Shown here piece by piece: positions 35,780 through 47,759 of a stretch of 64,000 bases of DNA. Positions within the stretch are counted from its first letter, which is position 1. Each line of letters opens with the position of its first letter. The position numbers and the translations under genes were made by a program. The notes beneath the pieces were generated by a model, which made no database searches, was not told the origin of the DNA, and saw only the letters and a list, made by a program, of their open reading frames with translations. The stretch comes from Leptodactylus fallax. Taxonomy: Eukaryota > Chordata > Amphibia > Anura > Leptodactylidae. The stretch covers positions 806,001 through 870,000 of the forward strand of contig CAMRHE010000358.1 of assembly GCA_947044405.1 (NCBI GenBank), in the 5' to 3' direction.

Positions 35780-37249
35780 TTTTAGCAGTGAAACCAAACA
35801 TAAACATCCACATAAATCACTGAACCACCTTCTGTCTCTGTCCATTTTGCTCCTCCTAGCTGCTGGGGACATCTCTCCAAACCCTGGCCCTCCTTCTTTC
35901 CAAAATTTTTCCTCTTCTTACACACACAGGAATCCTACAAACCTAATCAATATTTGCTGTGTTCCCTATCCTTATCTTTCTCCTGTCTCTTTTAATAATT
36001 CTCTCTGGAACGCCCGCTCAGTGTGTAACAAACTAGAATACTGTATATTAATGACCTATTCCTCAGCAAATCTCTCAACATGCTTGCCCTTACTGAAACC
36101 TGGATCCAGCAGTCTGATACGGCCTCCCCTGATATTCTGTCTCATGGTGGCCTACAATTCTCACACACCTCTAGGCCTGACAACAGGAAGGGTGGAGGGG
36201 TTGGGTTACTTCTGTCACCGCAGTGCACTTTTCAGGCCATCCCACCGGTACCCTCACTCACATTCCCCTCATTTGAAGTACATGCTATCAGACTTTTCTG
36301 CCCACTCTCCTTACGTGTAGCTGTGATCTACCGTCCACCGGGTTCACCCTACCAATTTCTGGATCACTTTGCTTCTTGGCTTCCCCTCTTTTTATCCAGT
36401 GAAATTCCTACCCTCATCATGAGTGACTTTAACATCCCCACTGACACCCCTGTCTCCCCAGCTGACTCACCGTTTCTCTCAATAACCACATCTTTTGGTC
36501 TTTCACAACTTTCCTCTTCTGCCACACATGTAGATGGCAACACCATTGATCTTGTCTTCCATCGACTCCTCAAAGTTTCTAAATTTACTAACTCTTCTCT
36601 GCCACTCTCTGACCATAACCTTCTGTCTCTCACCATCAGTGCTTTCTCTCCCTCACAGGACACACCTACTCATCATACATATAGGAATTTACGTGCTATT
36701 AACACCCGGCACCTCTCAGATACTCTACAGTCCTCTCTGTCCCCCATCTCTTCACTGTCCTGCCCCAATCTAGCCACCAATCACTATAATGAAACCCTTA
36801 AGAGTGCATTGGATGAGGCGGCTCCCCCCTCCACTCGAAAGGTTAGACGCAGGAGGCAGCAACCCTGGCACATGCCACAGACACGTTTTCTTCAGTGGTG
36901 CTCTAGGTGTGCTGAATGTCTGTGGAGAAAATCACATACACCTGCAGACTTCCTCCACTTTAAATTTATGCTTAAAACCTATAATTCTGCCCTTCACCTA
37001 GCCAAACAAGCCTATTTCACCACTCTCATCTCTTCTCTCTCCTGTAACCCTAAAAGGCTATTTGAAACTTTTCATTCCTTACTTGCCCCTAAGGTGCACA
37101 TGCCATTCACAGACCTTAGCGCAGATGACCTGGCCTCTTATTTCCATGATAAAATTGATAAGATCCGTCAGGAAATAACTGCCCAATCCCCAGGTGGCAT
37201 TGACCCCCCTCACCAGCCACACTTCAGACTGTTCATTCTCATCTTTTGA
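35780..37249 (+). pseudogene. LINE polyprotein, 5' part: 2A-like motif and AP endonuclease
   Basis: The endonuclease nicks target DNA to prime reverse transcription. An upstream frame contains LLAAGDISPNPGPPS (35855-35900), matching the 2A-like NPGP motif known from several CR1/L2 elements, then NARSVCNK (36012), the first endonuclease block. A frameshift at about 36040-36080 leads to LALTETWI (catalytic E), VIYRPPGSPYQF, LIMSDFNIPTDTP (D and N) and LPLSDHNLLSLTIS (the SDH block). All expected catalytic residues are visible across the two frames. The frame closes at 37249 after another shift. A linker rich in R and K (KVRRRRQQPWHMPQTRFLQW) precedes the RT. Confidence 0.85.
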
Positions 37250-38788
37250 ACCTGTTACAGAGGAGGAAGTATCTCAGCTACTTTCCTCTTCTCGCCCTAC
37301 AACCTGCTGTAGTGACCCTTTCCCCTCACACCTTCCCCAGTCTCTGTCGCCTGCTGTCACGACTTACCTTACTAAAATATTTAACCTTTCTCTCTCTTCT
37401 GGAATTTTCCCATCCTCTTTCAAACATACTGAAGAAATCCTCCCTTGACCCGTCCTGTGCTGCTAACTATCGACCTGTCTCTAACCTTCCTTTTATCTCC
37501 AAGATCTTGGAATGCTTGGTCTATTCTCGTTTAATCCGCTAACTTTCTGCTAACTCTCTTCTTTACCCCTTACAATCTGGCTTCCACACTCTGCATTCTA
37601 CTGAAACGGCCCTCACAAAAGTCTCCAATGATCTCTTGACGGCTAAATCCAAAGGTGACTTCTCTCTTCTTATTCTTCTAGACCTCTCAGCAGCATTTGA
37701 CACTGTCGACCATCAACTCCTTCTCACTATGCTCCGCTCTGTCGGCATCACAGACACCGCTCTCTCCTGGTTCTCCTCTTATCTCTCTGACCGCACTTTC
37801 TGTGTATCATTTGTGGGCTCTGTTTCTTCCCCTCTTCCCCTTGCCATTGGGGTTCCTCAGGGCTCGGTCCTAGGTCCCCTGCTCTTCTCCCTCTACACAG
37901 CACCCATTGGACAAACCATCACTAGATTTGGCTTCCGGTACCATCTTTATGCTGATGACACCCAATTATACACATCATCCCGTGACATCACCCCTGCACT
38001 AATACAGAACACCAGTGACCGTCTCTCTGCCATCTCTAATATCATGTTTTCGTTCTATCTGAAACTGAATCTCTCAAAGACTGAATTACTGCTGTTTCCA
38101 CCATCTAATAAATCTGTCCCTGATATCTCCATTGCAGTCTCCGGCCTTACCATAACTCCTAGGCAGTATGCCCGCTACCTCGGGGTTATGTTTGACTCAG
38201 ACGTTTCCTTCACCCCCTATATCCAATCACTCGCACGCTCATGTCATCTCCACCTCAAAAACATCTCCAGAATCCGCCCTTTCCTTACCACAGATACACT
38301 AAAGACACTTATTGTTGCCCTGATTCACTCTCGCCTTGACTACTGTAACTCCTTACTAATCGGTCTTCCCCTTGCTAAACTCTCCCCTCTACAATCTATT
38401 CTGAATGCGGCGGCCAGGCTCATCTATCAGTCTAGACGCTACAGCGATGCCTCCGGTCTGTGCCGGTCACTACATTGGCTGCCTATTCAATACAGAATAC
38501 AATATAAACTTATCACCCTCATTCACAAGGCTCTCCATAATGCTGCACCTCCCTACATTCCTCCCTCATCTCTATCGCCCAACCCGTACTCTCCATTCAC
38601 TCAATGACCTAAGACTAGCATCCTCTATTATCAGAACCTCCCACGCTCGGATACAAGACTTCTCCCGAGTTGCACCACTTCTCTGGAATGCTCTATCCAG
38701 GACTATTAGATTAACCCCCAATTTCCACAGCTTCAAGCGTAAACTAAAGACATATCTTTTCAGACAGGCCTATCACAACTCCTAATGT
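37194..38788 (+). pseudogene. LINE polyprotein, 3' part: reverse transcriptase
   Basis: RT copies the element RNA at the nicked target. Frames in order: SFEPVTEEEVSQLLSSSRPT (to about 37430); after a shift, ANYRPVSNLPFISKILE with one stop at 37540-37542; then the open stretch to 38607. That stretch contains [19 protein letters not shown] (motif A, D present), [20 protein letters not shown] (motif B) and [14 protein letters not shown] (motif C, catalytic YADD, 37948-37959). A last shift near 38590 leads to FSRVAPLLWNALSRTIRLTP and FKRKLKTYLFRQAY, the usual CR1/L2 C-terminus, ending at 38785. The RT core itself has no stop. Confidence 0.9.
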
Positions 38789-39215
38789 AAACCCTTCCGT
38801 AGTTAGAATCCCTAAAACATACCCTCCTCTGTTTATGCTTCAACATTACCTCACAGGATATGATGCCGTATCAGACTAGCTTTATATGTCCAGGCACCAT
38901 CTGCACGTTAAAGGACAAGACTGGTGATGGCTCATACAGCTTTATATATGTGTAATGACAGTAACCTCTATTACAAAATTGTCTGACCATTGTATAAGCA
39001 ATGCTACGTCTGTTGCCGCCCCTGCTACCTCTTGTGTCTCCCCCTCTACCTCATAGATTGTAAGCTCTTGCGAGCAGGGCCCTCAGTCCCAGTGTGTGAA
39101 TTGACTATTTCTTTGTAATGTATCTTTTTTTTGTCAGTACTTGAACCCTAAAAGTTGTACAGTGCTGTGGAATATGTTGGCGCTATATAAATAAAATGTA
39201 TTATTATTATTAATG

Positions 39216-40210
39216 TATTATGATGTATGTGTGTATTTTTAGTTCATTCCATGAGATGCATTTCTATAGATTAATCTGTGGGCTGTACCATTTCTTTCTT
39301 AAACTTCATGGGTATAAGAAAGGTGTGTCAGAAAAATTATAAATGCATGTGTATTCTAAAATGACATGAGTTCCTATTCTCTAAATGAATAAATAAACAA
39401 ACAAAAAAAACCTGACAACCCCTTTAATATCAAACAATGCCTTCTGGGGGAAAAAAAAAAACCCAAAAAACCAAACAAGCGTGTTTTCTTTTTTTCATTC
39501 TGGAGAACTGTGTTTTAGGCTATGATCACACATGCATTGTGGTTCTCATTCATAATAGAAGACATGATGCTCTACTGATGATTCTATCATAAGATGCAAT
39601 GTGTTGCCTTCATTTCTTCCCTTCAAGATCAATAAGCTATCATTTCCAGAAGATCATATCTATTAACATGGCTTACAGTAATCCTGCCACATACTGCATA
39701 ACAATTTCTACATAGAATTGGTAACATTATGGAAACAACAGAAAACATCCACGTCCTCTCCTCCAGTGAAACTTATGGTAGAATTGCTATGGGCAGAAGA
39801 AATGTCTACCTGCCATCTGGTCTCTGGCAAGCTCCTGAAGCATGGAAAAGATACAGTTTTTTGAAGATAAAACTGTTTCCAGGGTTGAAAGTCAAAGCCA
39901 AAGTGCCTACAGTGTGCGCAGAAATGTAAGTCTGAGCATCTGTACACCAACACAGACCGAGGATTTACTAAATGGTTCCTTCTCTATTGAATAGACTTTC
40001 TTTTGTTTTGAAAATATCTTCAAAATTAATATGTAATGCTATATTTAGAGGAACCCTTTAGGAGAAGAGGTGGTGTGTGACTACTGTAGTTAATATTTTT
40101 CTTAAATCCCAGTGCTATCCAATGTATGCAATCTCGGGCCTTTGCACCTTCTCTTACAAGGTGGTTGGACTTGGCTGAATGAAAATGTTACTTAACAGGA
40201 AAGGATGTGG
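39216..40210. other. No confirmed gene
   Basis: The 39708-39953 segment is open on both strands but has no domain or convincing splice sites. A-rich runs lie at 39390-39465. Confidence 0.35.
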
Positions 40211-40211
40211 C

Positions 40212-41187
40212 TTAAAGCGTACCTCCAATTAGAAACAACTTTTCATAAATGAATAGTACGTGTCAATATAAGAAACTTTGTAATATATCTTAAGATCTGT
40301 TTCCTTCACCACTTATTATTACTGCTCTTCTGCTCCTTCACAGAGGGTGTATATCCATTCCCCTACAGGCATATATGTCACAGAATTGGAGTGGAATTAA
40401 AAAAAATAATATAATAAAACTTAACATTTATTATAATCTAATAAAAGTGGACAAGCCACTATTTATGTGAGTGTCTAAAAAATATATATATGGTACTGTG
40501 ATGAAGATCACTGGAAACTCATAAATAGAACAAATCTGATTCCAGCCCAATACTTGCATCCCATATAGATTACCAAAAGCTATAATTTACACATCAGCTG
40601 AATGTGTTAATTATAGCTTTGGGTAATCTATATGGGATGCAAGTATTGGGCTGGTATCAGATTTGTTCTATTTATGAGTTTCCAGTGATCTTCATCACAG
40701 TACCATATATATTTTTTAGACACATAAATAGCGGCTTGTCCACTTTTATTAGATAATAATAAATGTTAAGTTTTATTATATATATATTTTTTTAATTCCA
40801 CTCCAATCTTCTGCTCCTTATCAGCAATCTGACTGCTTTGTTTACATTACCTCCATCTCCATATTCAGTCTTACACATAAATCTCTATGGAGGAGGGAGT
40901 GGTCTCTCCTGTCATCTGGTTAATTGATTTATTGCCTGTTTTTGTGCTCTCATAGCCTCTTATCTACAACTTAGCACTGTTATAAAAGCAAGAAATAGCA
41001 GAGTGTAACAGCAGCAATTATATGAGTGTCTTTTCTATCTCCTCTTCATACACTAATATGGAGAAAGTAACTGTCTGAAAAGTGGAAAGAAAACATATTT
41101 CTTTCATAAGATATATTACAAAGTTTCACATTTTAACCTATACTATTCATTTCTGAAAAGTTGTTTATAACTGGAGGTACACTTTTA
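40212..41187. mobile_element. Outer inverted-repeat element hosting a long hairpin
   Basis: TTAAAGCGTACCTCCAATTAG on the left matches the right end (ataactggaggtacactttt) inverted. The next stretch (aactttgtaatatatcttaa, tccttcaccactt) is also mirrored at 41070-41130. The right TTAA has decayed. The hairpin at 40385-40807 sits inside. Confidence 0.6.
40385..40807. mobile_element. Long near-perfect hairpin, ~205 bp arms
   Basis: From attggagtggaattaaaaa to its complement at 40807, with a loop near 40591-40602 (acatcagctgaa). The arms differ only at scattered sites (for example tccagccc against ctggtatc, and the length of AT tracts). Direct repeats tcttctgctcctt lie at 40326-40338 and 40807-40819, so the inserted unit may start at 40339. 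Confidence 0.8.
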
Positions 41188-41585
41188 CATGCTACATTGT
41201 ACAATAATGTGCCAAAAATTTGGGACTTTCTTGGCATAAATTTAGCTGCAAAATAGTCTAAAGATGCACCAGATTATGAATCCAGTACCAGTAACTGTGA
41301 TAAATCTGATGCATTTTAAAACGGTCTAGTCTAAGTTTACATATCTGCCTCAGTGTATCTATTTCACCTAGAGGGTTCCTGGAATGATATAATGTATAGG
41401 GTCCAAAGTCTACTGTGATTGCTTGGACTGTCTCTCTCCTAAAAGACCTGGCATGTCCATGAGCAACACAGACTTCTCATTGATTTCGATGACAACTGTG
41501 TAATGATTCATTTCCTCTATGGCGGCACTGGATAGAACCTCAGATCGGCCCTATGACCAGCTAATTGATAAAGGCAATTTTGTTT

Positions 41586-41950
41586 TTGGCCAAAAGCTTC
41601 TGAAATGGAAAATAAAGCAACTTTGTAATTAGTCATTATTAAATGACCATCTGTTTTGTGCATACAGCTCTGATGTAAATCTAAGCATCTCCATGGTAAC
41701 AGACAACCTATATACTGAAAAGTCTGTTCCTGCAGTCATACACTCTTCTATCTGACAGCTACCTACTGAGTGTATATTAGAAAGAAACAGACGATGGATT
41801 ATAGTAAGTATGACATCTGGATCAAATTTTACAGAGTTTTTTTATTGTCTGTTACCATGGACATGCATAGATCTACATTGGAGCTATATGCACAAAATGA
41901 TAGGACGTTTTCATAAAGACTATTTGCAAAGTTGCTCTATTATTACTTTA
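41586..41950. mobile_element. Foldback repeat
   Basis: aataaagcaactttgtaatta (41610) pairs with the segment at about 41920-41950. catctccatggtaacagaca (41687) pairs with ttgtctgttaccatggacat (41847). Confidence 0.55.
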
Positions 41951-42000
41951 ACACATTGAGAGAATAAAAGAGATTTTATGGCAAGGGTGAACATTATCCT

Positions 42001-42883
42001 TTAACCCTTATCTGACATCAGCTGTAATAGTGTGGTGGGTGTCAGGTCTTTAAATATTGCAGGTGCTTAGGAGATGTGCGGCTGCCATAACTGCCAGGCT
42101 TGGTGGCAATGCCTGCGATCATTACATTAACCCATCTGATGCCTCAGTCAAACTCGACAGTGGCATTCAGTTTACTGGTGGCAAATGGGTATCGCCAATT
42201 TGGGTAGGCTTGCTGTCCCCTGGAACGAGTATAGGGTTTTACAATACATTGGCATCGCAGTGCATTGTATTAGTGATGAGTTAAAATAACCCCCTTTCCC
42301 AAGATCAGATATAAGATAAACAACGTAAAACACATACACATTAGGCATCCCTGCATCTGAAAATATCTGGTATTTTTCTCACACGGTGAACTCTGTAGTG
42401 GGGAAAAAAATCAAAATAGTTGACATTTTTTAAACTCCTGCTTCGCCTCCCATAAATTTTTTAATAAAAAGTTATCAAAATATCAGACATTCACCAAAAT
42501 GGTATAAATAAAAAGTACATATGGCCCTGCAAAAAAAAAAGATACCTTATGCAGCCCTGTATACAGAAATATAAAAAAGTTATCAGAATATGGCGGCTTC
42601 AAGAGATTTTTTTTTTTTTTTTTTAAGGTGTTAAAATGTAGCAAAAACTATATAAATTTGGTATCATGTCATTTTTTGCCATCCCAAATTTTACATCATT
42701 CAGATTTTTTTTCCAGCTTCCCAGGACATTGGAGGATCAAAGGGTACCATTATGGTGTACAAGTTGTCCTGCAGAAAATAAGCCCTGATATGGCTCTGTG
42801 AACATAAAAATTAAAAAATTATGGCTTTTTGAAGGTGGGGAGTAAAAAATTTAAATAGCAAAATAGCGGCAGGAAAGAGTTAA
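42001..42883 (+). mobile_element. TTAA-flanked dispersed repeat (Kolobok-like?), copy 2
   Basis: Starts TTAACCCTTATCTGACATC; its right end reads TTAACTCTTTCCTGCCGC on the minus strand. Contains gcagaaaataagccctgata and similar motifs shared, inverted, with 3797-4500 and 54397-55260. No transposase frame. Confidence 0.6.
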
Positions 42884-43480
42884 GGAACCCTTTTCAAAAG
42901 TTATTGTCAAACGCAGTGGTCTGCTATTTGGAGCACTTTGCCCTTTCTTAGAAGTGAAGTTGGGTATAGTTAAGGATTTTTTAGCTGTAGGTTATGAAAG
43001 CTTGCATAATGTATTAAACATTATCTCTACAATTTGATACTGTTATTTCAAAGAAAACTTCACCATTACACTAAAAGATTCTACTTGCAGCTCCGCAGCT
43101 TTGTGATTATGTATAACATTTACACAATGAATGCAGTTAGTATATTTGCTCACAGGCTCGAATAATCTACTTTTCAGCAGCAGTCCATTTATGAGAAAGA
43201 CATTCTAGTGAATTGTGAAAGAATGTAATGTGGGATACTGCGAATTACCAAGATTTCCATCACATGTCCCATATTTCAGGAACGTTCTTAGAGATGCAAA
43301 GTGCCGCAAGAAAAATAAATATAAAGAGGTAATGGCATTCCTGGCATCCACATTTTATTTAAAGTGAACATTCTCTCTATTTTATTTAAATCGGTACAGA
43401 TTTATCTGGTTACGATTCCTTACTATATTGATACTAGACAAATCTCTGTATTTCTCCTGTAGGGCTTCAAAACCTCTGCA
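42884..43480. other. No gene seen
   Basis: AT-rich, no supportable feature. Confidence 0.4.
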
Positions 43481-43484
<4 letters not shown>

Positions 43485-43518
<34 letters not shown>

Positions 43519-43520
43519 AA
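43485..43520 (+). repeat. C18 run followed by an A-rich run
   Basis: Homopolymer C at about 43485-43502 directly followed by poly(A) with interspersed C. Length is likely to vary. Confidence 0.85.
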
Positions 43521-43633
43521 CAAAACAGGTAATAACAATTATGGCTACCTCCAACCACCATACTGTACACTGGTTAGATTTTTATCTCTATAATAAAAAT
43601 GTCAAGAAAAAAAGTAAAACATTGCTACGTTTA

Positions 43634-43635
43634 TG

Positions 43636-43671
<36 letters not shown>
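43634..43671 (+). repeat. (CTAT)n microsatellite
   Basis: About nine perfect units. Confidence 0.9.
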
Positions 43672-44112
43672 CATGTATAACACACACAGACACATGCTGT
43701 ATATCTGCATGTCTAATACCCCTACAATGGCACTGAAATAAATCAGTTTTCCAGATTTTGTGGAATTATCACTGTAAAGCTTCATTCACATCTGCATCAT
43801 TATTTCTGTTCTGTTATTTGAACAAAAAAACCAAAAATAGCGCCAGTGCAGGATCCATCATATAACCGATATATGGGTGTCCAATGGATCCTATTAGCAA
43901 TAATGTGGTCCCTTTGGATTTCTGTCATGGTGTCCAATAATTTAGTAGACAAAATACATAAAATATATTTGTCCAGCGTTTCTGATTGAACTTGTGATAG
44001 GAGCTTCTAAAAGGAATCTCAAATATAGATACTCATAGCCTTATGTGTTACCTGTTGCTGGTGGATTTATCTTTTCACAAGGGTGATGGTTTTATAAAAA
44101 AAACCACATCCT

Positions 44113-44644
44113 TTAAAGAGGACCTTTCATGTCCTCAGGCACATGCGGTTTTACATACCGCTAAAAAGCCTACAGCGCGCTGAATTCAGCACACTGCTGG
44201 CTTTCCCGGTATGTGCCCCGGGGCTGGAGATATCGGCGGTGTAAGTTTCACGGTTTACTGTCAGAAAGGCGTTCCTGACAGTCTAGCTGCGCTGTGATGA
44301 ACGCCCTCCCTGAGAGTTCTTGTTCATAGACTTGTACTGGGGGGGGGGGGCGTTCTTCACAGCTCAGCGTCATCACTGGGCGGTAAGGAATGCCCCCTCT
44401 GACAGTACAGTGCTATAGACGAGTACAGAGAGAAGGGGCGTTCCTTACAGTCCAGTGAAGACGCTGAGCTGTGAGAAACGCCCCCCCCAGTACAAGTCTA
44501 TGAACAAGAACTCTCAGGGAGGGCGTTCATCACAGCGCAGCTAGACTGTCAGGAACGCCTTTCTGACAGTAAACCGGCACATAACAGGAAAGCTAGTGGT
44601 ATGTAAAACTGCATGTGCCTGAGGACATGAAAGGTCCTCTTTAA
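44113..44644. mobile_element. Foldback piggyBac-like MITE, copy C
   Basis: TTAAAGAGGACCTTTCATG at the left, exact inverse at the right, TTAA on both sides. Contains the copy A interior plus a long second inverted pair: tgttcatagacttgtactgg (44320) against ccagtacaagtctatgaaca (44487), and the gggcgttcatcacagcgcag segment near 44521 against its inverse near 44290. A G12 run lies at 44340-44351. Confidence 0.85.
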
Positions 44645-45078
44645 GTAATAATGGTGGATACAGTCAGCTTACATTTGGCAAAAACACCACTTTGCACTGT
44701 ATATCGATGTATTGTAGTACTGGGGAAATGTAAATTAAAATTGTCTACTAAATGCCTAGTCATCTAGCAGGTGTTACAATAAGACTTTCATGTAGTATTT
44801 TTCTAGTAACTTAGGAAGATTTATCTAAGGAGATTAGTAAGACTAGCCTAGCATAAGCTTTTGGAAACTACTTCATCCAGCTCTGCATACTTCAATATTG
44901 TGTTCAGTAGAAAATATTGTCTTTCTAGGAAACTTGTGGCTGATTATTGTTTTAATAGGATCATCTTCTAGGAATATATTATAAAGTGTGTAGAAATGAT
45001 GACCACTCTGATTCTCGCACTTCCACCTTGAGATCTTGGAAGCAAATTTTTATGAAATTTTTAGAAGTTTGAAAACCT

Positions 45079-45382
45079 TAAGGCCCCTTGCACATGACTG
45101 TGTGTGCGCCGCCAGCCGTGATTGAACGGCACGGCTGGTGCACGGGCACGCACACAGATGTCATAATTTAATGAATGTGGGCCACAGAAGCACGGTCACA
45201 AAACCAGACAAGATTATTACCTGTCCTGAGTGTTGTGGCCCGGACTGTTGGCCCGCTCACTGATCCGTGAAATACATGGCCATGTGCGTGGGCCTACAGA
45301 AAAGAATGGGTCAGTGTGCTATCCGGGAAAAACCCAGATAGCACACTGACCTAGCCCACGGTCATGTGCAAGGGGCCTTAGA
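45079..45382. mobile_element. MITE with TAAGGCCCCTTGCACATGAC ends
   Basis: The left end TAAGGCCCCTTGCACATGAC is exactly inverted at 45361-45380. Inner pairs include cagtgtgctatccggg with agatagcacactga. About 300 bp, GC-richer than its surroundings, non-coding. Confidence 0.75.
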
Positions 45383-46120
45383 GGGAGAAATAAGAACACC
45401 AGCATCAGATGCAGGGGGAACATGAAAATGGGGGTCCGGTGTCCATTTGAATGGAGTGATGTTCACATATCTGCATTGCTGTTATGTTCAATCTCTATCA
45501 GACTGGTGGAAATCATTAAGATTAGAATTTAGCTATCTTCATCAGTACCATCAACTTTGAGTTGAGGCATTGAGCATGTGCGACCACTACTCCATACAAA
45601 CAGGAAAAAGAGACACTATTCTCATGATGGATGGGTGTCCCAACAGCAGGAGCCCAGACATTAGACACTTGGCACCTATCCTGTGTATGGGTTATAAAGG
45701 GGCAACTGAAATGGTGTTGGTAACTTGTAAATGTAAGAAAATCATTTCAGACATCATATAATGAAGACTGCCCTGTGGCTAGTTTTTTTCTTTTCAGTGA
45801 AAAACTAATAAAGCAGCATCCAATGAATCAAATTTCTGACTGCTTTTGGAATCTATACATCAGTGGGGGCCAAATACTAAATCTATCAGTAGACCTCAGA
45901 GTAGGGACCAGAAAAACTTAATGCGGGTTCCACAAGCTCTTTGCATTGCTTCAACACAGAAGCAGGGAAAATACCTCTTCATAGGTTCACACAAAAGAGG
46001 ACAGTGTACTGCTACAAATACATATGGGAAAGTTAGAAGCTTGGCCAGGGAAGAGGTAAATGAGATAAATATACTGATAAATATAAGATGTTCAATTATA
46101 AAAAGTTCCATTATAGCTTG
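45383..46120. other. No gene seen
   Basis: Open frames at 45570-46148 have no domain or splice support. Confidence 0.35.
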
Positions 46121-46124
46121 TCAT

Positions 46125-46454
46125 TTAAAGGTGTTTTATGAGTGCTGAAATAATTTTTTCTAATTGAAACCACATAAAAAATTTCCTACCATTCCTTACT
46201 GGTCCTGATTATGTGCCTTTCATTGTGCACATGACTTCAGTTGTTAGCCACACCCACCAAAATCATGATGTCATTACTGATGATAGCAGCATTTGTCTAA
46301 ACTTTATTGACTGCCAGAGCAGCCTGGAGGTGAGGGTTGGTCCTGATCACCAGACAAGCTGCCACACATCTATATGGTCACAGGGGTGATTAGAGGCGGC
46401 AGCAACAGCATGTACAGGTAAACAAACACGTTTTTTTTTTTTTTAACTCTTTAA
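46125..46454. mobile_element. Possible TTAA-type MITE
   Basis: Starts TTAAAGGTGTTTTATGAGTG and ends in a T14 run plus AACTCTTTAA. Terminal similarity is weak. Confidence 0.35.
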
Positions 46455-46799
46455 GACCTGCCTTCATGAAGCAGGCATTCTTCTGTGAGTGTTTGGAGGG
46501 TTTTATGGGCACAGAAGAGCTGTCAGCATGGTAGATGCATAGAAAGAGTGAAGGAGATGAGCAACATGTGCAATACATTGACGAGAAAAAGAGTAACAAT
46601 GTTTAGAACTTTTGACTTCCAGGCTCATATCTCACCATCCACTACAGCTTCAAACGTGAGACTACCATCATTTTATAGACAATCAGCTTGGCTATCTCAT
46701 ACATAAATTTGACTTGCAATTATTTAGCATATGATTAGTTATGCAGATTCTTGTCATGTAACTGCCTTGTTACTGTTTTGCTTCTAAAAATCAAAATTT

Positions 46800-47725
46800 T
46801 CATTTTTATTATTTTGTAAATCCAATTTTGGCTTTCAACACTGCCTGAATCCTGCTGGGCATACTCTCAATCAGATTCAAGTCTCGACCAAAATATGATC
46901 CCAGGTCCCAATGTTGATGCATACTGGTCGACTCACTTGGGTACGAATACAGCTTTTTCTTCAACTCTACCCACAAGTGTTCAATTGGGTTGAGGTCTGG
47001 GACTGTGGGGGCCAATCCAGCACCTCTACTTCATTGTAACTGAACCATTTCTTCAGTAATCTCAACGTACGCTTCTGGTCGTTGTCCTGCTGGAACACTA
47101 TGTCGTCCTTTTCAAACCCATATACTTGAGTGTACAAAGTAACTCGTCTTGTAGGATACTCACATATAGCTCAATATTGAGACCACCATCATTCCTAGTC
47201 AAGTATCCAACACCTTTGGCTGTAAAACAATCCCATATCATCAGGCTTCCTCCACCAAACTTGACAGTTCCTTCATTTTCTCAATTCATTAGCCCCCTTT
47301 TCCCTTCCAGATCCATTTGCACCCATCAGTGCCCAGTCTATTGACTTGTGTCTCATCACTCCAAATCACCCATTTACCAATCCTCTACTGTCCACTTTTC
47401 TTACTTTTCTGCAAACGCAAGCCGTCACTTCTTATGACAATATTGAAGTCGAGACTACTTCACCTTTTTTCACCATTCCAGACTTGTATAACGCGCATAG
47501 CACAGTGCTTGCCTGGACGTCTGTGATCTCACTATTACGAAGCATATGAGCCACTTCCACTGCTGTGTTTGTTGCGCCAGAACTTATAGACCTTGTGATG
47601 AACCGACTTGTTGACTCTGATATTTTGCCTGGACGTCCACCTCTTGGCTATTGAATGGATGGCCGGATTTCATTTTGAATTTTTCCAACTGTCATGGCAC
47701 TCACATGATGCAGTTTGGCAACATG
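46800..47725 (-). pseudogene. Near full-length decayed Tc1-like transposase
   Basis: On the minus strand, from 47720: AKLHHVSAMTVGKIQNEI (helix-turn-helix region), GGRPGKISE-like linker, TSRFITRSISSGATNTAVEV, a decayed central part, a GGG-like block (47250), then FQQDNDQKRTLRLLKKWFSY (second catalytic D) and, after a one-base shift at about 47005, [20 protein letters not shown] (catalytic E). It ends SMPSRIQAVLKAKIGFTK at about 46810. Length (about 920 bp) matches nearly the whole ~340-residue family. Multiple stops and frameshifts; inverted ends were not found, so the copy seems truncated at its 5' side. Confidence 0.85.
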
Positions 47726-47759
47726 CTGCCCGGAGACTGGACTGCATTTTCAATGTGAC

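Larger units (their letters stand above)
35560..39215 (+). mobile_element. Non-LTR retrotransposon of the CR1/L2 type
   Basis: Coding region for endonuclease and reverse transcriptase, then a 3' end with gattgtaagctcttgcgagc, cagtgctgtggaatatgttg and gcgctatataaataaaat leading into an (ATT)n tail. This tail type is widespread in frog LINEs. The 5' boundary is uncertain. The coding sequence has at least four frameshifts and one in-frame stop, so the copy is inactive though close to full length. Confidence 0.8.

Noticed and set aside
39708..39953. Region open on both strands, considered as an exon
   Set aside because: No acceptor/donor pair with consistent phase and no recognisable domain.
43634..43671. 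CRISPR-like repetition
   Set aside because: A simple tetranucleotide repeat without spacers; the genome is eukaryotic.
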